Assembly: GCA_963573385.1 (NCBI GenBank)
Contig: CAUYLG010048219.1
Span: 186,001 to 250,000 of the forward strand
DNA length: 64,000 nt
Reading direction: 5' to 3'
Source of the DNA: Cacajao melanocephalus
Taxonomy: Eukaryota > Chordata > Mammalia > Primates > Pitheciidae
The notes beneath the pieces were generated by a model that searched no databases, had not been told where the DNA came from, and saw nothing but the letters and a program-made list of their open reading frames with translations. This document shows, piece after piece, positions 25,901 through 40,985 of the stretch. Within the stretch, counting starts at the first letter, position 1, and each line of letters opens with the position of its first letter. The position numbers and the translations under genes were made by a program.

Positions 25901-26639
25901 AATGCTGGCTCCCAGCCTGTGGTTCACCAGGCTCTATCCTTGGTGCAGCCCTGGGAGTACAAGGAGGGAGGTATTCAAGTGTCCCCAGTAATTTTGCTTT
26001 AAGTGGACACAGAGGAATGTGACTTCCTTAAAGTCCACGAATCACTAAGGGGTGGGCCCAAGGCCTGAACCCAAGGCCACCTGCATTCCACTGCAATGCT
26101 ATGTTGTCTGGTTCCCACAGTGGTTCTGGTGGAAGATGCAGGGGTTAGGATGCAGGCTGCCAATGACTTGATCGAGTATATTTTATGAGAGGTCAACTAG
26201 CTGCCTTCCTCTTCCAGGGCAGTGCCCCAAGCTGCCGGGCGACTGCCTCTTGATTTTGAGCGACTGTGCTGCCACAGGCTTTATTCTATACAAAGCAACT
26301 AAATTAGCCACCCGCTGCAGGGATGTGGCTGGGTGAAGAGGGTGGAAAGGGTGAATGGTGGTGGGCTTCCACCGACTCCTCGGTTTGCTAAAGAACTTGC
26401 CTGGCCATTGGAATGGGAGAAACACCTGCTTCCCAAACATCCCTGAAGAGCAAGCGTAGAGTCAGCAGCACTGTTTAAAGGCAGAACATCGCCACCTCCT
26501 GGTCTCTCCTACTCCTGCCAGGGGTGGCGGTGGGAAGGCTGGAAAGTGTTTTGAGTGATTTAAAGCGATTTGAAGACATAGAGCTCTGCAATAATGGAGT
26601 GATGTGGATGAAGCTTTACTCCATATGAGTCTTATAAAC

Positions 26640-27060
26640 GTTTACTTAGCATCTACTGTGTGCTGACCACTTGGCTATTCACTAGATATACAAAGGTGGA
26701 AGACACCAACCAGGGCTTACTTGCAGCTCAATGGGAGAGAGATTTGTTCACAGATAAGGCAGACAGTGCTGATGTGGTCAGTACTGGAACCAGGGAGTGA
26801 GAAATGAGAAGCTGCAGGCGCAAGGAGAAGCAGGGACCTTATCTTGCCCGGGGAGGCTGGGATGGCACGTGGGACATTGCCCTGAAGGAGTGAAAGGGTG
26901 TCAGACACCAGTCAGGGAAGGACCTTCAGGGCAGAGGGAACAGCCATGCAAAGCCCAGGGTAAGAGCCCACCAGACTGAAGGAGTATAGGCACTTGGGGA
27001 CCACGTAGGTGAGGCCCAGGTGAGGATGCAGGGCAGTCTGGAAAGGTGAGTTGGAGCAGC
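26640..27060 (+). repeat. L2-like LINE fragment
   Basis: cttagcatctactgtgtgct opens it. About 250 bp later come gggaaggaccttcagggcag, agggaacagccatgcaaagc and a caggg segment, the order seen in L2 3' ends. Diverged. Confidence 0.45.
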
Positions 27061-29219
27061 TGATGAGGACCCCTGCTGTGAAGCCTGATTAGAAAGAGGG
27101 GGTGTACTCCCCACAGAGGACCTGCAGGTTCTAATGAAATTCAGACATGTACTTTGGTATAAACAAGTTCAACACATGCTGAGTTTGAAAGCAGTGGTGG
27201 TGGTGTTGAATTTTTTATAATACAGCAATATCAGGTTTTCTATAACACAAGAGAATTCCCTGGTTGCCCTCAGTAAACTTCTGGGAGATCCCAAATTGTC
27301 ATGTAGTCTTCCCCAGAGCTGTACCCTCCTGGCAGGAGCTACTAATGATAAGGACAGCTAGTAAGCATCAGGGAGCAGCTTCTGATTGTGGGCAGCCTGT
27401 TTGGTTGGTTTTGGGGAGTGGGGAACATTGTGTATTTGGGGTTTCTTTCATGTGTTTGTTTGCTTTGACCAATCTTCTTGCCAGAGGGTTTTTAAATGCA
27501 TTGGTTCATTTACCATCCTTTTGAAGTCGGTCATTCTAGAGGACACTCAGGTCCGGTGAGGCCTGGTGGCTTCTCAAGGTCCTGCTGTGGAGGAGCTGAT
27601 CTCAAATTCAAGGGGGTAAAGAGCATAAGAGGCCCTGCAGCATACCATCTACCTTCCAGCAAGAGTGAAAGAAAGCACTTCCCAGAAACTGAGCAGCTAT
27701 TCTGCACTGGTCCCATTGATTAGTGTGTTACACGTGTGCTCAGTGGGTCCTCGTTTTGATGCTGTGATGTAGGTTTTATTAGGCCTGCTTCCTAGTGGGG
27801 ACACTAAAGCTTTGGAGACTGGCTGTCCACTTTGGTCACTGTTACCTCTTCCCTCCCTGTCCTGCGGGTCAGGGAAGCCCTGATGCCAGGACTTCACAGC
27901 ACTAACTCTAGAGGGCGACTCTGAGCTTAGCTTATTGAGAGCCTGCCCAGGGCCGCTGGGGAGTACCAAGCTCAGCTAGACACAGGTGGTTTGAGAAACA
28001 CCAGTTTCTCTCTCCGATTTTAGAACTTCTCACACTTCAATGTGCTCAGGAATACCTGGGGATCTTGTTAAAATGTGCATTCTCATTCTTTTGGGCTGAG
28101 GTGGGGCAAGAGATTCTGCAATTCAGACTAGTTCCCAGGAGACGATGGTGCAGCTGGGATTTCATGGACCACAGTTTGAACAGTGAGTGTCTGAACTCTA
28201 AAACTTCACTGGGCGGTCACCCTTTAGGTGGACATCCAGCAGGCACATAGCTGTCTCCATGTCCCCTTCTGCCATTCCACAACACTGGGCACAGGGTTCA
28301 GCTCTTCTCTGCCCGGCCTTTTCTCCAGCAGCACACACACAGAGCATCTCTCCAGAAGTTTCAGGGCCTTGGCATCTGTGCCCAGCTTGCCTTCCTATGG
28401 CTTGTCGTATGGAATTGGGAAGCTTCTGGGCCCAGTGAAACATCACCACACTATAGGATCACTCTTCACAGGGACTTCTTCTATAACCACAAGCCCCGTA
28501 TGGTGGTGACCTTATCTGACTCATCTTTTGCCTGCACAGCCTCCCGTACAGAGCGTGCTACAGGAAGCACCGAAACCAACAGACAATTCTTACTGTCCTG
28601 GTTAAAACTCCTGGCACCTCCTGTTCACCTGCAGGATGAAGGCCCGATGGCTTAGGATGAAAGTCAAGGCCATGGGCATGTGATGCTCTCTCACCTGTCT
28701 CTGAGGTGCCCCAGCCCTCCTGCACACCTTGTATTTCAGACCTTCGGGGTAAAACTAGGGTCCTTACCCCAGCGTCTTTCTGCAAGCTGTGGCCTCTGTC
28801 TGGATGATGCCATCTCATCTTGTTTTTATTCCTGACACAGTCCCCACCAGCCTACAAAGCCCAAACCAAAGGCTGACTTCTTGGGAAACCATCTGAGATC
28901 CTGGGATCTGAGAGCTCCTGGTGAGTTCCTGGGTCTCACAGTGCCACGCTCCATCCCAGCCATTGCTCAGTAAAGTTTAATCATTTGTGTTACTTTTCCT
29001 TACTCCACTAAGCCATGAACTCCTGCATAGAAGGGACTGAGTTCTATTTCTATTTGGAGCCTGTTATGAAAACATACTAAGTGTGAGAAATATTTGCTGA
29101 AGCAGAATGCAAAACGAGTCTCTAAATAGCACCAGATAGAGAATAGATCCCAAAGTAATTACCAAACTGAACTCAAGTCAGGATCTTGGATTTCATTTTC
29201 ATTGATAAAAGTCTCCCAG

Positions 29220-29516
<297 letters not shown>

Positions 29517-29904
29517 CTACCAGAACAACTTGAATTTTCTTTCATCGACATCACCCTTGATCCAGATCATGTAAGTGGATGCAGAAATTGCAAAACTATT
29601 GCTATGTTGTGCTTATAAGAATTCCTGAATATCTGAAGGAAAAATAAATTCTCAATGAAGGGGTTATCAAGCGAGTCCCATGCCAGAAGTCTCCAGGTAT
29701 ATCCTGTGAGTTTAAAGAGTTTGATAAATGCAAAGTTTGCAGGAGATTCCTCCCGTCATCTGCAAATATATATGGAAGTGAGTTGAGCAGACATGTGAGC
29801 ATGCTGTTGTAATACACGCAGCAGGACAGGAGCCACCGTGCAGGTCTACACAGCGTGTAGAGGGGTTAATGAGAGGCTGCACTGCGTGGGAACTAAACAG
29901 GGCT

Positions 29905-30100
29905 TTGGAGCTGGGCTTCCTGGGTCCAGACGTTGCCTCCCACTTACTGCCATCTTGGGCATGTTGCTTCACCTTCCAGTGCCTGAGTGACTCCATAAAA
30001 TAAGAGTGATAATATCAGATTTGTGGATGGGATTACTATAAGGATTAAGTCATTAAGTAAATTAGAATGTCTATAAAGTTCTTGGCTCACAGTGCCTTGT
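29905..30100 (+). repeat. MIR copy, sense
   Basis: gggcttcctgggtccagacg, then gggcatgttgcttcaccttc, then gactccataaaataagagtg and ttactataaggattaagtca follow the MIR order closely. Confidence 0.65.
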
Positions 30101-31581
30101 AACTCTCAATGGTTGGTGTTACCATTGTTGTTCTTAGACCCCTTCTTGTATATGTAGGAGAGCGCCTGGATGGATGGCACTGATCTGAGATCTGAAACAG
30201 GAGAAGACACCACAGGTGTATTGTGTGTGCCTCTGTGTGTATGCACACAAGGTGCTGGGGAGGGATTCTGGATAAAGATGGGGACATGCACAAAGGTAGG
30301 GGTTGTGACCAAGCAGGGGTTTGTAACCCCGGCTGCCCATTAAAATCACCTAGGAAAAATGTACAAATGTTTCATGCTTGGGCCACACCCTCAGAAAAGC
30401 TGAGACGGGCCCCAACATTGGTGAACTTACAGCCTCCCAGTGATTTCGGTGGGCAGCCCTAGTTGAGGACCAGTGAGAGAGTGCAGTTTGTTCATGGAAT
30501 GTAAAGCAGGCTTCTCTTGACTTAATGTCTATTCACCTTGAAGATCTAATGTAGGTATCACCTCCTCCAGGAAGCCTTCCATGACCCTTCTACAGCACTC
30601 AGTATGTATCTCTTGTACGGTACTTTACAGACATAATTGTCTAATCAAATAGCTATAAGACAATCATATGCCTCTTCCAGGACGGTATGCATTTAGATTT
30701 GGCTTCCCAGAGCTTGGCACACCCCTGGGATGGAACCGGCACTCAGTGAGTACAGCAAGGGAGTGCGGGAGTAAACAAAGATGCTTGGTTAGTGCCCAGG
30801 TGACGAGGATGAAAGTGTGGCAGGCATGGATGGCAGGGCCTTTTTTCAGGGCTTTTCAGCTGTGACAGCTCTGGGCTGCAGCTGCCCCCTTGTTAGAGTA
30901 AAGGGCCTCCTCAGTCTCTGGAAGAAAGCCTTCCAAGCCCACCATCTGTGACTGCACAGGCCCAGGCATCTGTGGAGCAGAAAAGTCCTCTTGTGGCTTA
31001 ATTAGAGGCTTCTTTAACCTTATCTAAAGCCATCTCTGTAATCAACTTGAGGAAACATAATCCTCCCAAAGACACATTTAATGAATAGCTTTTCTTTTTT
31101 CTCTTTTTCACTCTGGTGGCTGAGCTCTGGATTCATGCTGTCCTTGCCGGTGCCACTGTGGTCGTGGGGGGCAGTGCGGGGGATGATGGTGCTGGGAGGG
31201 AGGGAACAAGGAACCCTGGGAAAGGCAGTCTGAGTTCCGGAGGCCTGGGATACCTCCCACTGACACAGAGCCCCCGTTCATTTTGAAAGAGTCACTGACC
31301 CCCACTATCTATCAGCCATTGTGCTAGGGGCTGGGAATACTGAAAGGGCTAAAGCTCAAAATGCAGACAAACAGAGATGTAGGAAGTAAAGCGAGCAACG
31401 TGTGGGTGGACGTGCGGTGAGAGATGCCCATGTGGATCAAGCAGACATCAAGGAAGAGGATCTTAGACTTAACACGCGGAGCATTGGAGAAGTTTCAAGA
31501 GTCATCAGAAGCATTATGGACTGCACATGGACTCTATGTATCTAAAATGAAAGTTGAAATTATTTTTTAAAAAAGAATAAA

Positions 31582-31865
31582 CCAAATACTGCATGTTCTC
31601 ACTCATAAGTGGGAGTTGAACAATGAGAACACATGTACATACTGGGGCCTGTGGGGGGTGGGGGGATAGAAGAGGGATAGCAGGGGATGGGGGGTTGGGG
31701 GAGGGATAACAGGGGATGGGGGGATGGGGGGAGGGATAGCATTAGGAGAAATACCTAATGTAGATGGCTGGGTGATGGTTGCAGCCAACCACCATGGCAC
31801 GTGTATACCTATGTAACAAACCTGCATGTTCTGCACATGTCCCCCGAACTTAAAGTACAATTTTT
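31582..31865 (+). mobile_element. L1 3' end, sense, older 3'UTR type
   Basis: actgcatgttctcactcata through aacctgcatgttctgcacat and aacttaaagtacaa is the L1 3' end. It carries gggatagcattaggagaaat, the usual primate L1PA form. The G-rich block (31648-31745) shows an internal repeat of gggata(a/g)caggggatgggg. A 12-bp AAAAAGAATAAA flanks it at 31570-31581 and 31866-31877. Confidence 0.9.
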
Positions 31866-33148
31866 AAAAAGAATAAAAAAGAAACAAGGAGACACAAAAT
31901 TGGCTTCTTAAATGGTTACCTGTTAGAGGATGGACAAGTCCAGCGTGATGAGGAGAAGAAGGGAAACTGGAAGGTGACAGGAGAAGGTGCTGCAGGGAGA
32001 CCGTGCAGCCTGAACGAGGGCCTGGGGTTGGAGAGAGCCAGGTGTGTGTGCAGCCTGCTGCAGGCAGGTTCGTGTGGCTGGGAACGGGCGTGCATTGGGC
32101 CAGGTGGGGAGGTAGGCAGAGGTGAGGTGGGAGACGCTTTCAGGGGCAGTAGTGCCACGTGCTGATGCAGGAGGTTGGTTCTTATTAGTGAGAGGCACTG
32201 GTTCAAGAATCTATATAGAAGTCACTTACAGTTCATCCAAAGGCCTCACTCTCTAGCCGGAAGGTTTTCTAATGACTGCCCCTGCCTGCCATATCCCCCA
32301 TCCAACTTTTACTTTTCTTAACACTTTAGACCATGATAGATGGGAATGGGCCAACAGTGGACACTCCTTATTTGACCTCTGCCTGCCCCAGAGCCAGTAC
32401 TGGAAGGAAAGCTTCCATCGGAAAAAAATGCAGGCTATTTCCTAATTTTGGAGTTTTGTGGTTTGTGTCATCATCACAGACTTATCTTAACTTTCAGAAA
32501 AAGTAGCTCAGAGATGATGCTGTGGCTGAATGTTGTTCCATATCTGGAAGCAAGTCATTCATGATAAAGCAAAAATCTGCGACATTTAGAGAACCTTACT
32601 GTGTGTGCCAAAAGCAGTAATTTTCTTTGCATATTCACTTTACAGATGGAGAAACTGAGGCACAGGGCAAGGAAGGGAAAAGAATGGGATTGGATGTGGC
32701 TGTGGCTGTGTGTCCCCGGTCTATTGTGCATGGTAGAGAGTGCTGCGGCACTTTTAGTTATTAACTCTATTCCTATTTCCACCACTGAACAAGGCTCCCC
32801 ACAGACAGAGACCCTCTCTTGTTCAACTCTGAGTTCTCTCTCATTCTAAACATGTGCCTGGGACATCGAAGCTGCTCATTAAATGCTTGAATAAGTGGTG
32901 AAGCTTAGAGGTCAGTGACAGACCTCGGCAACTGGCTCCCTGCCATCCTCAGAGATGTGAACTCTCTTGTCACCTCTGCAGAATTCAAGTTGCTCTTCCA
33001 AAAGATGGCTCTCCTGGTTCTAAACTGCAGCTCTCTAAAGTGTTTCTGTCTAGAAGGTCTCTCCCAAAGCCTCTAGGCCCCCTCTAGTCTAATTCCTCTT
33101 AGTTTTAGTTAATGCAACCAGGAATCCTTCTTAAGAAATGTGTAGTGA

Positions 33149-33424
33149 AGCCAGATGTTGCTTATGCCTGTAATCCCAACACTCTGAGGCAGGTGGATCA
33201 CTTGAGCCCAGGAGTTCGAGACCAGCCTGGGAAAGATAGTGAGACCCCATGTCTACAAAAAGTTGTCTGGGTGCAGTGGCATGCACCTGCAGTCCTAGCT
33301 ACTCCAGTGACTGAGACAGGAGGATTGCTGCAGCCCAGGATTCAAGGCTGCAGTGAGCCATGATCATACCACTACACTCCAGCCTGGGTCACAGAGCGAG
33401 ACCCTGTCTCTAAAAGAAAAAAAA
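33149..33424 (+). mobile_element. Alu SINE (old), sense
   Basis: ccagatgttgcttatgcctg through the A-rich tail at 33427. The flanks AAATGTGTAGTGA (33136-33148) and AAATGTGGAGTGA (33425-33437) match at 12 of 13 bases. Confidence 0.93.
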
Positions 33425-34385
33425 AAATGTGGAGTGAGGAGGATGGTGGAGAAAAGCTATGGAGCATCTACCATGCACAAACCACCTCCCTCCTCAGGTG
33501 CTGTGAGGTTATAGAGATGCTCTCTTATCTCAGGAGGTGTTTTAAACACTTACCTTGTGAAGGTGGCATGGTGATGTGGCTTCATAGTCATACATCCCTC
33601 CAATTGCATCCCTGCTCTGTGTAAGGTTGGCCATTCTTTTACTAACTCTTGTCTCACTTCTGGTAATTGGATGGTCACAGTAACTCTACCAGAGGGTGGC
33701 TGGAGGGATTAGATGAGGAGCACCATAAAATACCTAGTGTTCGACTTTCCAAATAGGAGAGAGTAATGATTGGAAGTTATCACTGCTGTAAAGTACTGTG
33801 TCCAGAATGTGATGGGATACAGAGTAGAGTCCAGGATATGGATCTGGGGTACCTTGAAGAATTTGGGGAGAATGTAATAGGTTTCTAGCTGGTGGCAACT
33901 GTGAAGACATCATAAAGTGTTCTTGGCTCTGGGAATTGAAAGGTAGGGAGAATTGAGTTTTGTCGTGATGGGATTAGGAGGCTTGGATAGAAAAGTTGAA
34001 AGGGTTTATCCAGAATAAACAAAGAGAGAGAAAAACTATTAAAGGTGCAAGATCTTTATGGAACCCTAAGGGTAAGCTGTATTTAGAATATACATGAAAG
34101 TAAAATGAAATGGAAGAGATACACTGGCACTTGGTAGTGGGCAATCTTGCCTGCTAAGGGCTTTGGATGGTTTTCTATAGACAGCGAGGAACTACCCAAA
34201 TAATTTATGGTTGCCATTGCTGTTTTAGCTTCCAGATCAAACGTGATAACATGATCCTGTAGTACTATGAGGTGTAATGTAATGCTATGGATGTACAGAG
34301 AAAGGAGAGTGATTTATTGAAAACAGAAAAGTCAGTAAAGGCTTCAGGAGGAAGACTGCAATGACTTCATGGTCAGGAGCCTTGA

Positions 34386-35446
<1,061 letters not shown>

Positions 35447-37794
35447 TAAGTCGTCTCTTGCATGCCCACTTGACTCTTAAAAGCAGCCACCCCAGACAGG
35501 CTTGTTCAAAGTTCCTTTTCACTTCCTCACTGGATGTGAAGGGAGAAGTCTGCCCACCTCTGCACTTTCTGTCTGCGTTTCCTCTGCAGGCACAGGAGTT
35601 TCAGACAGCTTGCAGAGGTGGGAACTGGCAGGTGGCAGAGAAGGTCACCAGCCCAAATTTTCTTTTGTTGAGTGTCATGGTTTTGTAGACAGAATCAAGG
35701 AACCCTAAGCCCCTGAAGACATCTGTGCTGAGTCCTCTGCAAAATGAATTAGAAGCAGGTGGTGTGGCCACAAACTATCTCAGAAAAACACAGAATTCAC
35801 CTGAGACTCTGCTGTAGCTATGAAATGCATTTAGCATAAGAATTAAGTCTGAACTACCAAATTAGGAGGGCTGATGAATTTCTAAGTTTGCCTTCGTCCT
35901 GAAAAAAAATAATTAAGAAAAGTACTCAAGGAATTGAGAGGGTTGATGCCTCCATCAGCCCTCTATGAGGTCACTTTCTCATAGATTCCCGGGTGAGTGG
36001 CAGCAGAGAATCCTTTAACACGTTTTGTCCTCTGGTCCACAGTCTAAGGGTTTCTTTTTGCTTCCAAATGATATGGTCACCTCAGAAATTAAATGTGGGT
36101 GGCATAATGTTTGAGATGCCATAGCAAAAATAGAAGGAGAAACACTCAAGACCCATCCATCACTCAAGACAGACCTGGAGACCTTTTCGCCTTTCTCATT
36201 AGAATCCTATTTTCTCCCCACACTTCATTCTCTTTGGAAAGTACAGTGACATTCACAGCTTGTCTCATGGATTCTGCAAGTAAGGGAGTTGCACCAAGGG
36301 AAGCACAGCTGCGTGTTGAAATGACTAGTCTAGGAATTTCTACAGTTGTCCACTCACTCATTTATTCCTTTATCCCAGTGCCCAGCTAGAACTGGGAGAA
36401 TATGTTTTCTAGAACTAAAATCAAAGAAGAGCTAATCCGATGACAAATATAAACATAACTGTGAGGGTCACTGAGAAAAATATTGCATATCAGGATCCCT
36501 CCAGGAAGTCGTCTTTCCAGAGTCACAGCAACAATAGGTAAACCTTAGATTGTGGAGCCATGGTTGCATTCTCAAGGAGTGTGAGCACACATAGAGGAGA
36601 CAGACTCAAAGACCACTGCTCTCCTGGAAGAGCTTTGGAACACTGACTACCGGTACAAACTGCAGATGACCCAGCACTCAGATTGCATGGGTTCAAGACC
36701 CTATTCCTGCATTTATTAGCACTTGGTCTTGAGAGAGTTATGTTTCTGTCCTTCTTGGTTTTTTTCTCACCCCTATCCAGTCAGCTTCCTCATCCACACA
36801 GTGGGTAAGATAGCAATTGTGAGGATGTAACGGGCACTTCCATGCACAGGGAATACATGGAGCTAGCCACAGACTCTGCTCAGAAAATGTTAGACAGTGC
36901 CTGAAGAAGTAAGCAAATGTATATTGTCCACATAGGAGTGGAAATACAGCAAGAATGCAGTAAAGGTGCTGTATACAGGGGTCACTCATCCTAGTCAAGA
37001 AACAGGCAAGATAGAAATTATATAATTTCAAGTTTTGTCAAGTGGAAGAAAAAAGGCAAGATAAGAACATAGAAAATGAAGAGAAATGGGGTATGACCAG
37101 TATCCTCATAAATGTTTAACAGCCAGCTTTCAGAAGAGCAAAAACAGACAAAGGGCGAACTGCCTTTGTAGTGTTTGCCGATTTCTTCTGTGCAAATGTT
37201 TTCACAGTGGTCAATTTCAGGCTGCCAATGTGCTATCACTGAATATGGAATCGGGAAGAGATGTGCAGAGTTAGCTACTGCAAACCGATGTGAATGGGCT
37301 TCAGTGCAGCAGCGATGAGTAGAAGAGAAAGTCTGTTTTAGCCAAAGTGATAAGAAAAAGTCTTTTTGAAGATGTGACATTTGAAGAGTGTCTGGGGTTA
37401 CAGCAAGTCATGCCATGACATACGAGAGTATTGTTTAGGCAGACAGAATGGTTGTCGTAAAAGTGCTGATATAGAAGCACAATGTGTTTGAAGAGCAGCA
37501 AGAAGACAAGTGTAGCTAGAATAGAGTGAGAAAGTGGAAGAGGGGAGGGAGGGCCAGAGGGCAGTAGGGACCCATCCATATGGGGTCTTGTCAGCCGGAA
37601 AAAGACTTTGGATTGTGTACTATGGTAATTATGGTTAATGCTTTGTTTTTCTTTTACCAGCAAATGAGGATGGGCCTTGGCATTTCAAATCTTATATACA
37701 AGATTGGAAATCTTGATTCTGTAACTTGTAATGCTTGTGACATCAAACTAGTTACTGAATCTCTTATATCTAATTTTTTTAGGTGTAAAGGGAA

Positions 37795-38075
37795 GATTCC
37801 TTCATTCAATAAATAATGTATTTAGTGTTGACTATGTGTTAGTCACAATTTTGGGTGTTGGATATTCAACAGTGAAGAAATCAGACAGATCCCCTGTCTC
37901 GTTGAGCTTATATTTTGACGATGGAGGGCGTACAAGTACATAGATATGATATGCTAAGTGGTAATGAGTGTTATGGGGAACATACATCGATGTGAGAGGA
38001 ACAGAGAGTACTGGTTCATGGAAATGTCACAGAAGGTCTCCTGGAGAAGGTGATGGTTAGGCGGAGATCTGAATC
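37795..38075 (+). repeat. L2 LINE 3' fragment
   Basis: tcattcaataaataatgtat, then ttagtgttgactatgtgtta, cccctgtctcgttgagctta and ctggagaaggtgatggttag follow the order of the L2 3' end. Confidence 0.6.
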
Positions 38076-39199
38076 AGATGGGAGATGGAGCTCCCTAGCT
38101 CCCTAGGAGATTGTAATGTTTATCCTCTGAGTGACTTTAGAGATAAGAGAATGTTGTAAGCTTTCAATGAATAGTAGACATTAACAGAAAACATAAATCA
38201 TAGACTAAGATAGGCGGGATACTACTCAGAAAAAAAAATGTTTAGCCAGGTCATCAAGAATAAGAAGAGCTAAAATCAGAGAGGGAGAATGTTATTTCAG
38301 ACTGAGAAAATTACTAGAGAAAAGGTGCGAACTGCTGTGAAGAGAAGTGAGGCTTACCGTGAGATAGTGAAGAGGGGTGATGCAGGGCTGGCACCTATGC
38401 ATGAACGTGGTTCTGCACACCTGGAGGTCAGAGCTGGAGAGAGGTCATCGCCCCAGGGAGGTCATGCTGCTTACACATGAAACAGTGGCGCACTCCCAGT
38501 CAGGATGGACATGGGGCGATGCGGATGGCACAGGTGAAACTCATCTGTCAAGACACATCTTGTTCAGGCTCAGATTAAATTGTGTTTCTCAAACAGTGGA
38601 TCACAATCATTTAGTGGACAGTGAAATCAACTTAGTGCTTCTTAAATGAAATAGGATAGGATAGGAGCGCATAAGAAAGGACAGGGCAGGACAGAATAGA
38701 CGGCATGAGGAAGGAGTGTTGGCTGAAACTTTTGCTTCAGTACATGCGTTTCTGGGGGGATGTGATTGCAGTGGGTTGCCTTGGAAATGAAGACCATCTT
38801 TTGCCTCGGGTCATAATTTTTGAGACGTGTTCACAAATGATTTAGAATTGGCCAGCAGCAAGGGCGTGTGTTATTGTTCTTCTTTTCTGTTTTACCAATG
38901 TCTAGCCAGTGCTTTTCACACAGTAAGGAGGTGTTGAATGAAAGTTTGCTGAGGAATGAATGTGGAAGTGGTGATGGGAAGAAGACTATCCTGATGTATT
39001 CATTTTTATAACAGTAGTTGTGAGATATTACTCTGACTTTTCTATTTCCTGTGTTGATAATTTTAACTTTTGAAAAGGAATTCATTCTAAGAGATGCTAT
39101 GTCCATAGGGTTGAACACAATAGGCATTTTACCTGGTGCGAATAAATAGGCATTTATTCATGGTGCTTAGTCTATTGAAATTACTCTGATCAGAAACTT

Positions 39200-39425
39200 G
39201 AGTGCTTTACGTACTTTGTCTCATTTAATGTTCATATTAACTCGATGAGGTAGGTACTGATGTTTTCATCACTCTAAAGAAGAAGAAACTGAGAAATCCT
39301 GGGCTCAGAGAGGTTAAGTCACTTACCTTAGACCATACAGCCAGCAAGTGGCACAAACTTGGATCTGTTGGAGCCCAGAGACCACACTCGTAACCTCCTG
39401 CTTTGGCTTCTCTGTGCACTGTTGA
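39200..39425 (-). repeat. MIR copy, antisense
   Basis: gtctcatttaatgttcatat, gatgaggtaggtactgatgt, gaagaagaaactgag, ctcagagaggttaagtcact and cagccagcaagtggcacaaa form a clear antisense MIR. Confidence 0.75.
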
Positions 39426-40124
39426 GCCATCATCCTAAGGAACACATGAGGAGAAATAAAGTGAAAAGCAGATTTCTGAACCTCTGAAACAGAAGTGTCC
39501 TCATGCTTTCACGCTGTATTCCTGGAGTCAGGATTACAGTCCCACGGCATAAGCTGGAACTCAGGCAAACTGGACGTTGAGAAGAACAGATGGGCCAGGT
39601 CCTGTATGCTCCAGGAGACTCCTTCCCTGTGTGCCACACAGAAAAGCCTAACTAAAACCCAAGGATTCTGCCTGAATGCTCAGAATGGAAGTGTCTCTGC
39701 CTAGTGTGCCAACAACTGGTTCCCAAGCAAACTCTGCTCCCCAGAGTGTCATTTAGATGGATGAGGAGGGGACCATGTGCTGAACAGGGGCCATTCATGG
39801 AGCGTGCACACTCAGACACAGGTGTGCAAGGCTGACCTATGCAGGCTTCATTCCAGGCTAGTCCCTTCCCACTGGCATGGCTTCTGCAGTAGGGGAATGG
39901 GGGATGGGGGAGGAGTGCGCAGGGAGCAGATTGGGAGGTGACAGTTTGAAAAGGCAAAGGCAGATTTCAGATTCCTGTTTGGATCCTCTAGAGATAAGGA
40001 ATGAGGATTTCATATTCAGTTAATGCTGCTCTTAGTTGTTTATACGTGTTTACTTACTGAGGTCCCTTTCTCCTTCCCTTCCTCCCTCCCTCTGCATGAT
40101 TATTCGTCATCCATTATATCCAGG

Positions 40125-40450
40125 AACTGATCTGGGGACTTCCCATACAGTGATTTATAAAACAAACAAGGTAGACAAAGTCTCAGCCCTCACTGGACAG
40201 AGAAGACAATAAATAAAGTTGCAAATAAGCAAGAAAATTTAAGACAGGGCTAAAAAACCAGGTAATAGAAAGTTCCTGATTTGACTGAATAGGACCAGTG
40301 GCTCTCTAAAGTAGGGTGTTAAAGGAGAACAGTTCAGAGAATATGACATTTACACTAAGGTCTGAAGGAGGGAAGAAGCTCCAGAGGACAGTACGTTACA
40401 GGTGGAGGTAATGGCCAGTGCAAAGGCCCTGAGGCCAGACACAGCCTGAA
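40125..40450 (+). repeat. L2 LINE 3' fragment
   Basis: aaacaaggtagacaaagtct, cagccctcactggacagaga and later ggccagtgcaaaggccctga are L2 landmarks. Confidence 0.6.
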
Positions 40451-40754
40451 AGCTGAACCAAAGATCTAGGAGAACGTCAGTGGGGCTGGAGGGCTGTGTG
40501 AAGAGGCAGGTGGAGGAGTTACAGTGATGGCAGGGATGGGGGTCATTCAGAGCCTTGGAGGGTCAGCAGTCAAGATTCACTCCCAGGTTTGCTAATAGTA
40601 AACTCAACTCCACTCCACATTCTCCCTAGTTTGCTTAATTCAGAGAGAACGTGGTTTTTTCCTTGAAATAGTGTTCAAATGTTGTTGCCTTTTAATTGAC
40701 CTTTCTTAGCCTATCCCTCTTTATTCTCCACAGAACCTCATAAAACACGATCAC

Positions 40755-40985
40755 ATCAACATGCATGTGTACATGCAGCAATACATTCCCACATATGCAC
40801 CCATGCACACACCCAGCTACACCCATATGGACACCCATGCACACTTCTGCATGTATAAACCCATATGTGTCCAGGAAAACACATGTGCACATGCATATAC
40901 ATCCAGGAAAACATATGTGCACACATGCCACACCCATAGCCACACACCTGCACACACCACACATGTAAACAAACCTACAGACTCA
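40755..40985. repeat. CA-rich cryptic simple repeat
   Basis: About 230 bp of (A/T/G)CACAC-type words (acatgcatgtgtacatgcag, cccatgcacac, aggaaaacatatgtgcacac). The units share acacccatg and ccaggaaaacatatgtgcac, but there is no strict period. It leaves open frames on both strands that are composition artefacts. Confidence 0.7.
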
